Assembly (NCBI GenBank): GCA_947495795.1
Contig: CANMAI010000001.1
Location: 558,001 to 622,000 of the forward strand
From: an uncultured Paracoccaceae bacterium
Lineage (GTDB): Bacteria > Pseudomonadota > Alphaproteobacteria > Rhodobacterales > Rhodobacteraceae
Length of the DNA: 64,000 bases
Reading direction: 5' to 3'
The notes beneath the pieces are model-generated. The model did no database searches. It had not been told where the DNA came from and saw nothing but the letters and a program-made list of their open reading frames with translations. Position numbers and translations under genes: made by a program. This document shows, piece after piece, positions 26,859 to 34,900 of the stretch. Position 1 is the stretch's first letter. Each line of letters opens with the position of its first letter.

Positions 26859-26876
26859 TGTCAATTAAACACGACA
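26859..26876. promoter_or_regulatory. PpsR/CrtJ-type operator at the bchG start
   Basis: TGTCAATTAAACACGACA (plus strand) is an exact TGT-N12-ACA palindrome and lies in a longer AGTGTC-N10-GACACT inverted repeat (26857-26878). On the bchG strand it covers positions about -3 to -20 from the ATG and overlaps a possible -10 element TTTAAT at -13 to -8. Confidence 0.7.
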
Positions 26877-26943
26877 CTATCGGATTTGGAAAGTCTTATG
26901 CGTTAACTGGGTGGTACTAACGCCCTAAAAGGTGAGGGAAAGA

Positions 26944-27465
26944 CTAGCCGCCCGCCACTTGGGGAGTGCCACCGATGATCTGCACCCACCAGAGTTTACC
27001 ATTCGGCTCTTGGAACCAGCCGAAACCGATAGAGGATGCACGGCGCTCCAGCATCACCCGGCGGGTAACTGGATCATCAAGCCACGACTGGAAGAGCGTC
27101 ACTTCGTCGTCAAAGCTTTCGGAGATGTTCTCACCAAAGACGCGGCCTTGAAAACCGGCACGAACGGCTCGGTCTTTCGGGGAAGTCCCATCCGAACCGA
27201 AATGCCAGGCACGCTCCTGAACGCTCATGTCGCGGGCATGGGTTAGTGCAGCCGCTGTCAGCCTCGCGGAAAGCTGAACGGGTTGTAAGCCGCGCTCAGC
27301 GCGAAGCGCGTTTACAGTATCGACATGCCGGGCGCGTATGTCGTTCGTCTCGGCACGCGAGATCATCCGCACGCCTGTTCCTGTCTCGGTGACGGGCGCA
27401 CACGCGGCGATCGCACCAAGCGTCACCAGAAGAAGAATAACCCGAAGGAGCATACCAGAACCCAT
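26944..27465 (-). CDS. CAP-domain (SCP/PR1-like) lipoprotein
   Basis: A 173-residue exported protein. A hydrophobic signal MLLRVILLLVTLGAIAAC ends in a lipobox-like cysteine, so it is probably a lipoprotein anchored to a membrane. The mature part is a CAP/SCP domain: LNALRAERGLQPVQLSARLTAAALTHARDMS, the HFGSDGTSP segment, FGENI and the C-terminal GFGWFQEPNGKLWWVQIIG. Bacterial CAP proteins often act at the cell envelope; the activity is not known. Starts at 27465 and 27453 are both possible, the latter giving a more compact signal; a GTG at 27483 is less likely. Confidence 0.8.
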   Translation of the reverse strand: MGSGMLLRVILLLVTLGAIAACAPVTETGTGVRMISRAETNDIRARHVDTVNALRAERGLQPVQLSARLTAAALTHARDMSVQERAWHFGSDGTSPKDRAVRAGFQGRVFGENISESFDDEVTLFQSWLDDPVTRRVMLERRASSIGFGWFQEPNGKLWWVQIIGGTPQVAGG

Positions 27466-27628
27466 ATTTCGCCAAATTATCACCGTTCTCTACCGGCAAA
27501 GCTGATGGCACACAATTGGTTGTTCTTCATGCAACGCTTATCGGCGGAAGCTGTGGCAGAATTGAAGAAAATGGCCTTTCATAATAGGGTAGCGGTTGAT
27601 CAGGCGATTCTGCCAAAGGAATGTAGAA

Positions 27629-28267
27629 ATGAATGCGAAACCCCCCGCAAAATACCAGCCGGTGCTGAGCCGCCGTAAGTTCACCCAGATTTCCGGAATA
27701 GCAGCGGCTGCTGGCCTTTGCGCACCATCCGTGTTGGCGCAAGCGCCTGCGGGCATTGATTCGAACGGCTTCCCGATCAACGACCCCGCTGCACAGCCAA
27801 AGCTGGAGCGCCGTGTCTCTGGCTTTGTAGCCCGGGATTGGCAGGATTACTTCTCCAGCAGGGCAAATGGCCTGATTCTTGTGGATACGCGGGCGCGTGT
27901 GCTGCACTACTGGGATGAAGAAGGCGCAATCTACAACGTCTATCCGACATCTGTGCCACTGACGCCAGAGCTCACAAGAACGGGCCGCACGCAGGTTACG
28001 CGCAAGCGGGAGGGGCCCGATTGGCGGCCAACCCCGAATATGCTTAAGCGCAACCCTGATCTGCCTGAATATGTGGGCCCGGGGCCGCAGAATCCACTCG
28101 GTACGCACGCGCTTTATCTTTCGTGGCGCTACTATCGAATCCACGGCACAAACGATACGCGCAAGATCGGGCGCAAGTCTTCCAACGGGTGCATCGGCTT
28201 ATATAATGAGCAGATTGCTGAGCTGTTTGGCCTTGCCAAAGTGGGAACGCAGGTTCTTCTGATCTGA
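27629..28267 (+). CDS. L,D-transpeptidase (YkuD family) with Tat-like signal
   Basis: A 212-residue exported enzyme. The N-terminus has a twin-arginine-like signal, LSRRKFTQISGIAAAAGL, ending APSVLAQ. The YkuD catalytic domain covers roughly residues 80-212, with the motif HGTNDTRKIGRKSSNGCIGL containing the catalytic Cys and the upstream His. These enzymes make 3-3 crosslinks in peptidoglycan or attach proteins to it in the periplasm. AAGGA lies 9-13 nt before the ATG. It is alone and monocistronic as far as I can see; the next gene starts 171 nt downstream. Confidence 0.87.
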   Translation: MNAKPPAKYQPVLSRRKFTQISGIAAAAGLCAPSVLAQAPAGIDSNGFPINDPAAQPKLERRVSGFVARDWQDYFSSRANGLILVDTRARVLHYWDEEGAIYNVYPTSVPLTPELTRTGRTQVTRKREGPDWRPTPNMLKRNPDLPEYVGPGPQNPLGTHALYLSWRYYRIHGTNDTRKIGRKSSNGCIGLYNEQIAELFGLAKVGTQVLLI

Positions 28268-28438
28268 CTTTGGTGTATTAAAACCACGATATATTGCAAT
28301 CATGGCACAGGGAGGCGGAAACTAGAGCTTTCCTGAGTGTCAGGATTGCATAATTGTGGCTTTCTCCATACCGATAGGCGCGCACTGCCTGTTAACCATA
28401 GGTACGCAACCTAATTATTTGGCCAGATGGAGACCAAA

Positions 28439-28627
28439 ATGAAACTCACTGCAACTGTTGCAGCCATTGCGCTGCTCACAGCACCTGCCTTTGCCGGCAA
28501 CGTAGAGCCTTTCGTGGCACCTGAGCCCGTAGCTGTTGATGAGCCCGTAGGCGGTTCCAACGCTGCTTGGCTTGTCCCCGTGATCGGTATTGCGATCATC
28601 GCGGCTGCTGTTGCTGCAAACCAGTAA
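28439..28627 (+). CDS. small exported or membrane protein, unknown function
   Basis: A 62-residue protein with a signal peptide (KLTATVAAIALLTAPAFAG), a short Pro/Val/Glu-rich stretch VEPFVAPEPVAVDEPVGG and a second hydrophobic helix AAWLVPVIGIAIIAAAVAAN at the very C-terminus. GGAGA lies 6-10 nt before the ATG and a strong terminator follows 23 nt after the stop, so it is a self-contained, probably well-expressed gene. I do not recognise a characterised family. The second helix would leave it as a tiny membrane-anchored peptide with a periplasmic Pro-rich segment. Confidence 0.75.
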   Translation: MKLTATVAAIALLTAPAFAGNVEPFVAPEPVAVDEPVGGSNAAWLVPVIGIAIIAAAVAANQ

Positions 28628-28650
28628 TCACTGGTCAAAAGCTTTAGGAA

Positions 28651-28676
28651 AGCGGGCCTTGTGCCCGCTTTTTTAT
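28651..28676 (+). terminator. rho-independent terminator after the small exported protein
   Basis: A 7-bp GC-rich stem AGCGGGC/GCCCGCT with a 5-nt loop is followed by a run of T (TTTTTTA). It overlaps the last codon of the convergent msrC gene at 28673. Confidence 0.9.
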
Positions 28677-29134
28677 GCCCTTTTTGCGCTGCAAAAGGTT
28701 TTCATCATCAGGTTCTCAAGAAAAGCTGCGTCACTTTTGGTGAAGGCGCTTGGTTGATCGCTGTCAATATCGAGAACACCGAGAAGCACCCCATCCCTAT
28801 CCCAGACAGGCAGAACAATTTCTGATTTCGTGCTGGAAGCGCAGGCTATATGGCCTGGGAATGCATCCACATCATCCACAAGCTGGGTTTCACCGGTGCG
28901 CGCCGCAGCGCCGCAAACGCCCTTGTCGAACGGGATAACAAGGCAGCCATGCCCGCCCTGGTAGGGGCCTATCTTCAGAAGATTCGGGGCGGTAACCCGA
29001 TAGAATCCAACCCAGTCGAACCGCGCATCTGAATGGAAAAGCTCGCAGGCAACTGTTGCCATTTTGGCAATGTTGTCTTCTTCACCTTCGGTAAGAGCAG
29101 CAACGCGGGCGGCAAGGGCATCATAGTCTGTCAT
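28673..29134 (-). CDS. msrC: free methionine-(R)-sulfoxide reductase (GAF-domain MsrC type)
   Basis: A 153-residue single GAF-domain enzyme that reduces free methionine-R-sulfoxide in the cytoplasm. The three redox cysteines expected for this family are present in GGHGCLVIPFDKGVCG and PGHIACAS, spaced as in Escherichia coli MsrC, and SEIVLPVWDRDG follows. No signal peptide. It lies between two terminators, so it is probably a single-gene unit. Assignment is by motif and length. Confidence 0.87.
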   Translation of the reverse strand: MTDYDALAARVAALTEGEEDNIAKMATVACELFHSDARFDWVGFYRVTAPNLLKIGPYQGGHGCLVIPFDKGVCGAAARTGETQLVDDVDAFPGHIACASSTKSEIVLPVWDRDGVLLGVLDIDSDQPSAFTKSDAAFLENLMMKTFCSAKRA

Positions 29135-29174
29135 CTGCCCAGTTGCACGCGATCAGAGGGAGAGGTCAACGCAC

Positions 29175-29200
29175 AAAAAACCCGGGCCAGTCGGCCCGGG
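29175..29200 (-). terminator. rho-independent terminator of glnK-amtB
   Basis: On the minus strand an 8-bp perfect stem CCCGGGCC/GGCCCGGG with a 4-nt loop is followed by TTTTTT. It lies 38 nt after the amtB stop. Confidence 0.92.
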
Positions 29201-29237
29201 CTAATCATGATAGGAGGTGTGCCCCCGATGGGGACAT

Positions 29238-30590
29238 TCAGTTGGTGAATTCGGGATAGGCCTCCATGCCCATCTCGGAACTGTCGAGGCCGTTGATTTC
29301 TGCCTCTTCGCTAACACGAATGCCCATCGTGGCTTTCAAAATAAGCCAGACGACCAGAGAGAAGACGAAGACAAACAGACCGATTGCAAAGACGCCAAGC
29401 GCCTGAACCATCAATTGTTCAATTACGGTTCGGGCAACTTCTTCTTCACCGATCATGTATGTTGTTTGCGTGCTTACAGCGACGACAAGTGTACCCCAGA
29501 TACCCGCGATCAAGTGTACGGGTATGGCGCCAACCACATCATCAATTTTGAACTTGTCGAGCATCGGTACCGCGAAGACGACGATGACACCGCCCACTGC
29601 ACCAACGATTGTTGCCCATCCAAGGGACGGAGCGAGGGGTTCAGCCGTTATCGAAACAAGGCCTGCAAGCGCTCCGTTCAAGACCATCGTAAGATCAACC
29701 TTACCGTAGATGAGCTGGGTCAGAACAAGCGCCGCCACAGCACCGCCAGCGGCTGCCGTGTTTGTATTTGCAAAGATCTGCGCAACGGCGTCGGCATCTT
29801 CCAGGGTACCCATTGCGAGCTGAGAACCACCATTAAATCCGAACCAGCCTAGCCAGAGGATGAATGTACCGAGTGTTGCCAGTGGCATGTTGGAGCCCAG
29901 CATCGGCACGACTTGGCCGTTCTTGTATTTTCCTATTCGGGCACCGAGAACAATTGCACCGGCCAAAGCCGCAAATCCCCCGGCAGCATGAACAAGGGTG
30001 GAGCCTGCAAAGTCGGAAAAACCGGCCGCGGACAACCAGCCACCGCCCCACTGCCATGAAGCCTCGATCGGATAGATGAGACCTGTGAGGACGAGCGTGA
30101 AAATCAGGAATGGCCAGAGCTTGATACGCTCTGCGAGTGTGCCGGAGACGATGGAAGCCGTTGTGGCACAGAACATCAACTGAAAGAAGAAGTCCGAACC
30201 ATCTGAATAGCCCGTATCTAGGTTGGTACCCTGTTTGATATCTTTTAGACCAACAGAACCGAGCCAGCCCTCGATCATCCAATTCCCATCGCCGGGATAC
30301 ATGATATTGTATCCGATTAGGTAGAACATTATTGATGCCAACGAGAAGAGGCCGATGTTTTTTGTGAGCTGTGTTGTGACGTTCTTGGAGCGTACGAGGC
30401 CTGCTTCGAGCATGGCAAAGCCAGCGGCCATCCAGAACACAAGAAAGCCACCTATGAGAAAAAGAAGGGTGTTGAGGATGAATGCGGTATGGGCTGCTGC
30501 CTCACCCGTCGCCGCATCCTGAGCGAAAGTGGGTGCTGCTAGCATCAGGAATGCTGCGCTAAAACCCGAAAGCTTGAGATAATTATACAT
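29238..30590 (-). CDS. amtB: ammonium transporter
   Basis: A 450-residue Amt-family channel with a cleavable signal (FSAAFLMLAAPTFAQ) and about 11 membrane helices. The two pore histidines are expected in STLVHAAGGFAALAGA and HLIAGIWGTL, both intact, and the Phe gate region is recognisable. It moves ammonium into the cell and is blocked by GlnK, encoded 35 nt upstream in the same operon. The start at 30590 gives the signal peptide at the right place; an earlier in-frame ATG would add 13 hydrophilic residues. Confidence 0.96.
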   Translation of the reverse strand: MYNYLKLSGFSAAFLMLAAPTFAQDAATGEAAAHTAFILNTLLFLIGGFLVFWMAAGFAMLEAGLVRSKNVTTQLTKNIGLFSLASIMFYLIGYNIMYPGDGNWMIEGWLGSVGLKDIKQGTNLDTGYSDGSDFFFQLMFCATTASIVSGTLAERIKLWPFLIFTLVLTGLIYPIEASWQWGGGWLSAAGFSDFAGSTLVHAAGGFAALAGAIVLGARIGKYKNGQVVPMLGSNMPLATLGTFILWLGWFGFNGGSQLAMGTLEDADAVAQIFANTNTAAAGGAVAALVLTQLIYGKVDLTMVLNGALAGLVSITAEPLAPSLGWATIVGAVGGVIVVFAVPMLDKFKIDDVVGAIPVHLIAGIWGTLVVAVSTQTTYMIGEEEVARTVIEQLMVQALGVFAIGLFVFVFSLVVWLILKATMGIRVSEEAEINGLDSSEMGMEAYPEFTN

Positions 30591-30625
30591 GATGTCTCTC
30601 GTTTTTTTTGATTGAGTTGGGCGGC

Positions 30626-30964
30626 TCACAGCGCGTCATCCCCGGTCTCGCCGGTGCGCACACGCAGAGCCTGTTCAACATCCAGAACGAAAACCTTGCC
30701 GTCGCCGATCTTGCCCGTCTTGGCGGTTGTGGCGAGGGTTTCGATTGTCTGTGCAACGAGGCTATCGGCCACAACGATTTCCAGCCTGACCTTGGGCACA
30801 AAGTTCACAACGTATTCGGCACCCCGATATATCTCGGTGTGGCCAGCCTGCCGCCCATACCCCTTAACTTCCGTGACCATCAGACCCTGCACGCCGATGG
30901 ATGTCAGCGCTTCGCGGACCTCCTCCAGCTTGAACGGTTTGATCACTGCAATAACCAGTTTCAT
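30626..30964 (-). CDS. glnK: nitrogen regulatory protein P-II (GlnK type)
   Basis: A 112-residue PII signal protein that binds ATP/ADP and 2-oxoglutarate and reports nitrogen status. The N-terminus MKLVIAVIKPFKLEEVREAL, the T-loop with the uridylylated tyrosine in GHTEIYRGAEYV, the B-loop KTGKIGDGKVFV and the C-loop are all present. AGAGGGGA lies 6-13 nt before the ATG. It pairs with amtB, and an NtrC-type palindrome lies about 165 nt upstream. Confidence 0.96.
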   Translation of the reverse strand: MKLVIAVIKPFKLEEVREALTSIGVQGLMVTEVKGYGRQAGHTEIYRGAEYVVNFVPKVRLEIVVADSLVAQTIETLATTAKTGKIGDGKVFVLDVEQALRVRTGETGDDAL

Positions 30965-31129
30965 GTGTTCCCCTCTTGATCCCTGGGAGTGCGCACGGCT
31001 GATCTGCCGAACGCTCGCGCTCAGCAAGAAAGGAGGCTGTGAGTGATGCCAGAAATTTGACCAGTAGATGCGCTGCTTTTCTGTGAAATTGCCGTAAACG
31101 CGCTCAGGAGGGGCAAATGCACTCTTTCA

Positions 31130-31146
31130 TGCACAAAATTTGTGCA
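31130..31146. promoter_or_regulatory. NtrC-type palindrome upstream of glnK-amtB
   Basis: TGCACAAAATTTGTGCA is a 17-bp inverted repeat with half-sites TGCAC and GTGCA, the pattern bound by NtrC. It lies 166 nt upstream of glnK and 89 nt upstream of the divergent PBP1A gene. I find no clear -24/-12 sigma-54 promoter between it and glnK; in Rhodobacter capsulatus NtrC works with the housekeeping sigma factor, so this need not count against it. Confidence 0.55.
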
Positions 31147-31234
31147 GCACATAAATATGTGTCTTGGCTCTCCACAAAGCAGCGCGGAAGGATTATGCTC
31201 TGCCGAAACGAGCGGACCAAAAAGGCAGCAAGCC

Positions 31235-33265
31235 ATGGCCGATACAGGCAAACGAACAAAACGCGGGCGCAAAGCGCCGCGCAAACGAAACGCACGCCGC
31301 AGCCCCGGGCTTGTAGAGCGCCTACTGCGCGGTGTGTTCCGCTTTCTTTTCCGCATAGTCTGGTGGTTCGGCTTTCGCGTTGCAGTATTGCTCGCGCTCG
31401 TCGTTGGCAGTACCACGGCCTACTATTACCTGACGCTTCCGCCCGTCGCCGAGTTGCTGGATGGCCGCGAGCGTGGCTCGGTTACCCTGAGTGATCGCAA
31501 CGATCAGGTTTTCGCGTGGCGCGGTGAGCAGTATCAGACGACCCGGACAGAAACCGCCTCTCCCCATCTTGTGAATGCGGTGGTGGCCACCGAGGATAAG
31601 CGCTTCTTCAAGCATTTTGGCCTGGATCCACGCGGCATCGCACGGGCCATGGTGGCCAATTTCAAAGCCGGGCGCGTGGTTCAGGGTGGCTCAACGCTGA
31701 CGCAACAGGTGGCCAAGATACTATTCTTCGGCAACACTCGTAGCCTTGAGCGGCATATCAAGCAGGTGCCGATCGTTTTGGCGATGGAGTTGAAATACAC
31801 CAAGAAGGATATTCTCTCAATCTACCTCAACCGCGCGTATCTTGGCGCGGGTGCCCAAGGTTTTGAGGCGGCTTCGCAGAGATATTTCGGGAAATCCGCG
31901 CGAGAGGTTAATCCTTCCGAGGCAGCGATGCTCGCGGGCCTTCTGAAGGCACCTTCCCGATATGCACCGACGCGCAACATCGATGCAGCGCAGGGCCGGG
32001 CGAGCGTTATCGTCAATCTGATGCAGGAACAGGGCCATCTTACCCGGATCGAGGCGGAGTTGGCGCGCGCGCAACCGGCGGCACTTTCTCCGGCAGCTCA
32101 GGCACGGGCGGGCGGATACTTTGCGGATTGGGTGATGGCGGCGGGCCCCAATTTCCTGACGCAATCCACAACAGAAGACGTGGTGATTGAAACAACGTTC
32201 GATCCGCGACTTCAAAGGGCAGCGGAACAGGCAATCGAGACAATCTTTGCGGAGAAAGTGAGCGAGGGCTCCAAGGCGCAGGCGGCCATTGTGATCATGT
32301 CGCCCGATGGCGCGGTGCGGGCCATGGTTGGTGGCCGGAAAACGGCAGGTCCGGTGGCGGGCCAGTTCAACCGCGCAACGCAGGCGCTGCGCCAGCCGGG
32401 ATCTGCCTTCAAGCCCATCGTATACGCGGCGGGGCTGGAAGCCGGTATGCTTCCGACAGATACGTTTTTTGACGCCCCGATCACGCTTGAAATCACCGGC
32501 TCGAAATCATGGTCTCCGCAGAATTACGATCGCACCTTTCGGGGTGAGATAACGCTGACGGAGGCGTTGCAATCCTCTATCAACACCGTTGCGGTGAAGG
32601 TATCGGAGCGTGTGGGCCGCGAAAAAGTGCGCGCGATGGCTGAGGATCTGGGGATTACATCTCCGATTGCTAAAGGCCCGGCATTGGCACTCGGCGTGTC
32701 CGAGATGACATTGCTGGAACTCACAGGTGCATATGCCGGTATTTTGAATGGTGGTCGCCGCTCAAAGCCTTATGGTCTGACATCCCTGAAGCTGAAGGGC
32801 GATAACACGCTGCTCATGGGTGCTGACCGGGAGGCGCCCTTCCGCGTGATGAACGAGACTGCCGTTGGATACATGGTCTACATGCTCAATCAGGTTGTCG
32901 AGAAGGGTTCCGGTGCACGCGCAAAACTGGCAAATCGCCCTGCTGCAGGTAAAACCGGCACCACGCAGGCGGCGCGCGATGCTTGGTTCATCGGCTTTAC
33001 GGGAGACTATGTTGCGGGCGTCTGGATGGGCTATGACGATAACACGCCGCTGAAGGGTGTTACCGGTAGCGGGCTTCCGGCCGAGATCTGGCACGCGGCG
33101 ATGACGCGTGCGCATGAGGGTTTGCCGGTGAAGCCGCTGCCGATGCTTGTGCCACGTCAGATACTGCCGACAGCGGAAAGGGCAGCGCATGCCGGTGGTG
33201 GCGATGCTGTGGCGGAAACTGTGATGGATAGTGTGCTGAATTCAATTTTGGGCGTTGGCAACTAA
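31235..33265 (+). CDS. penicillin-binding protein 1A-type transglycosylase/transpeptidase
   Basis: A 676-residue bifunctional peptidoglycan synthase. A strongly basic cytoplasmic tail of about 40 residues precedes one membrane helix (FRVAVLLALVVGSTTAYYYL). The GT51 glycosyltransferase follows with the catalytic VVATEDKRFFKHFGLDPRG near residue 117 and GGSTLTQQVAK. The transpeptidase has SxxK as GSAFK near residue 389, SxN as SSINT, and KTGT near residue 572. It polymerises and crosslinks glycan strands in the periplasm. The start at 31235 has AAAGG nearby; it is divergent from glnK-amtB. A hairpin at 33298 follows. Confidence 0.93.
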   Translation: MADTGKRTKRGRKAPRKRNARRSPGLVERLLRGVFRFLFRIVWWFGFRVAVLLALVVGSTTAYYYLTLPPVAELLDGRERGSVTLSDRNDQVFAWRGEQYQTTRTETASPHLVNAVVATEDKRFFKHFGLDPRGIARAMVANFKAGRVVQGGSTLTQQVAKILFFGNTRSLERHIKQVPIVLAMELKYTKKDILSIYLNRAYLGAGAQGFEAASQRYFGKSAREVNPSEAAMLAGLLKAPSRYAPTRNIDAAQGRASVIVNLMQEQGHLTRIEAELARAQPAALSPAAQARAGGYFADWVMAAGPNFLTQSTTEDVVIETTFDPRLQRAAEQAIETIFAEKVSEGSKAQAAIVIMSPDGAVRAMVGGRKTAGPVAGQFNRATQALRQPGSAFKPIVYAAGLEAGMLPTDTFFDAPITLEITGSKSWSPQNYDRTFRGEITLTEALQSSINTVAVKVSERVGREKVRAMAEDLGITSPIAKGPALALGVSEMTLLELTGAYAGILNGGRRSKPYGLTSLKLKGDNTLLMGADREAPFRVMNETAVGYMVYMLNQVVEKGSGARAKLANRPAAGKTGTTQAARDAWFIGFTGDYVAGVWMGYDDNTPLKGVTGSGLPAEIWHAAMTRAHEGLPVKPLPMLVPRQILPTAERAAHAGGGDAVAETVMDSVLNSILGVGN

Positions 33266-33297
33266 GCCAAAGGGAACTTTACCGGAAGCGCTGAAGC

Positions 33298-33327
33298 CGA
33301 AATCCGCTTCGGTTGAAGCGGATTTCG
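33298..33327. terminator. perfect 13-bp stem-loop between PBP1A gene and mlaC
   Basis: CGAAATCCGCTTC pairs perfectly with GAAGCGGATTTCG around a GGTT loop, between two convergent stops. No T-tract follows on either strand, so it could be a weak or rho-assisted bidirectional terminator or a 3' stabilising structure. Confidence 0.55.
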
Positions 33328-33369
33328 TTGGTGATTCAGTAGAAAGAGGCGCCACGCCTCGGTTTCGAC

Positions 33370-33987
33370 TCAGCCCCTGCGCTGCAGGTCTGCGATTAAT
33401 GCATCCACATTATTGCGATTAGCTTCCAGCAAAGCGCGCACTTCATTCCGCTCTGTCGAGAGCATGGAAACGCCCTCTATAAACAGATTGAACATCTTCA
33501 ACTGGCCGGAGCGATCACTCACCTGCCAGTCAACGGCAATGGGAGGACGGCCTCCATAAGTCATCTGAGACGAGACGACGATACCCTTGTCTCCGCGGTC
33601 CACCGCGCCGGTAACCCTTACGGATGCATCCCTGAACTCGCGAAATTGCTTGCCGTATTTCCGGGCGAGGTAGCCGCGAAATGCCGTGACGAACGCGCTT
33701 TGCTGAGCCGACGTCGTCGAACGCCAGGGCTGGCCGAGAACGGATCGGGCGATCACGGGCACGTCTCCGTAAGAGACGAAAATCTGCTCAAACCGGCGCA
33801 GTGCCTGTGCTTCGCTTTGGCTTCCTTTTACCACCTGCAGCAGCTCGCCGACGATCTTGTTCACCAGACCAACGGCCTGATCTGTAGTTGCCGCTGTCGA
33901 AGCCTGCGGCATCGCCAAAGCCGCGCTCAGTGCAGTGATGCCTGCCAAAACAGTACGGCGAGAGTGTTTATCGTCATTCAAAGGCAT
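33370..33987 (-). CDS. mlaC: MlaC/Ttg2C-family phospholipid-shuttle protein
   Basis: A 205-residue periplasmic protein with a Tat-like signal, HSRRTVLAGITALSAALAMPQASTA, and the ABC-type lipid-carrier fold: LVNKIVGELLQVV, FEQIFVSYGDVPVIARSVLG, FRGYLARKYGKQF and VDWQVSDRSGQLKMFNLFIEGVSM. MlaC carries phospholipid between the outer-membrane MlaA complex and the inner-membrane MlaFEDB transporter. Start at 33987 overlaps mlaA by 14 nt. The mlaFED genes are not in the window, so the pair is split from its transporter as in many alphaproteobacteria. Confidence 0.88.
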   Translation of the reverse strand: MPLNDDKHSRRTVLAGITALSAALAMPQASTAATTDQAVGLVNKIVGELLQVVKGSQSEAQALRRFEQIFVSYGDVPVIARSVLGQPWRSTTSAQQSAFVTAFRGYLARKYGKQFREFRDASVRVTGAVDRGDKGIVVSSQMTYGGRPPIAVDWQVSDRSGQLKMFNLFIEGVSMLSTERNEVRALLEANRNNVDALIADLQRRG

Positions 33988-34720
33988 AGGGATCCTCCAG
34001 ATCATCTTCGCTCAGGCCACCCCCGAGAGAGCGGGCTTTGTTTTGCAGGTAGGCAATACGCGCCGCAGAGTAGCTGTCTGCGGATTCGTAGAGGAGTGCA
34101 TTGATCACACTCGCGAACTCATGGCGGGTGTTCAGAACATCAGCCACCGTAGCACCCGTCAAAACCTGTTGTTCAGTACTCGAAAGTACATACCGTGTTG
34201 GGTTCATAGCCAGATCAACCACACGGCCGGCCAGATCCCGCTCAGATGAGGGGCCGAACACCGGTAGCTCGATATAGGCGCCTTCACGCACGCCCCACAC
34301 GGCAAGTGTCTCACCGAAGTCGGTTGGGCGTTCGATAATACCGGCATCCGTGCCGATATCGAGGAGGCCGCCGAAGCCGAACACCGTGTTCACGGCGAAC
34401 CGCGCGAAGGTAGCACCTGCATCATCAAAATCGCCCTGAAGGCTGTGATTGATGAATGCCAATGGCTCGTTGATGTTGGTAACAGCATTGCTGACACCCT
34501 TGCGCACCGGGCTCGGCACAGCCCCCCCGTATACTTCGGAAGCTGGCTTTAAGAGGTTCTTGTCCAACCCTTTGTTGAACTTGTGAATCGCTCGGTTCGC
34601 ATCCTCATAAGGATCCGAATCAGACGAGCTCAAACCACTCGTATCCGTGCAGGCCGAAACAGCCAGCAGCGCGAGGATCATTCCACCCCGCTTTAACCAC
34701 TCAAATCTATCAGAAAGCAT
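33974..34720 (-). CDS. mlaA: MlaA/VacJ-family outer-membrane lipoprotein
   Basis: A 248-residue lipoprotein: signal MILALLAVSAC with a lipobox cysteine, then the VacJ domain with DPYEDANRAIHKFNKGLD, GVSNAVTNINEPLAFINHSLQGDF, RFAVNTVFGFGGLLDIGTDAGI, and DFGETLAVWGVREGAYIELPVFGPSS, the last being the family signature. MlaA removes mislocalised phospholipids from the outer leaflet of the outer membrane. It is the first gene of a two-gene unit with mlaC. The gap to the divergent secretion genes is 180 nt and shows a TATA-like AT-rich stretch near 34746-34758. Confidence 0.92.
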   Translation of the reverse strand: MLSDRFEWLKRGGMILALLAVSACTDTSGLSSSDSDPYEDANRAIHKFNKGLDKNLLKPASEVYGGAVPSPVRKGVSNAVTNINEPLAFINHSLQGDFDDAGATFARFAVNTVFGFGGLLDIGTDAGIIERPTDFGETLAVWGVREGAYIELPVFGPSSERDLAGRVVDLAMNPTRYVLSSTEQQVLTGATVADVLNTRHEFASVINALLYESADSYSAARIAYLQNKARSLGGGLSEDDLEDPYAFE

Positions 34721-34900
34721 GCTCAGCCCCGTTAACTTCGCCTTGATATAGCATTATACAATCCGGGCACCAGAGCGTGTGCATCAAAAGTGATAATTGC
34801 TAAACACTGCGACACGTAGCGTGATGACAAACGCCGATTGCTGCTAGAGATAGACCCGCAAATCCTTTACAGCGTCACAGGTCTGAACAGAGGAAGAGAG

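Noticed and set aside
30965-31129. Search for a sigma-54 (-24/-12) promoter for glnK
   Set aside because: No GG/GC pair with the right 10-bp spacing and flanks could be found on the minus strand.
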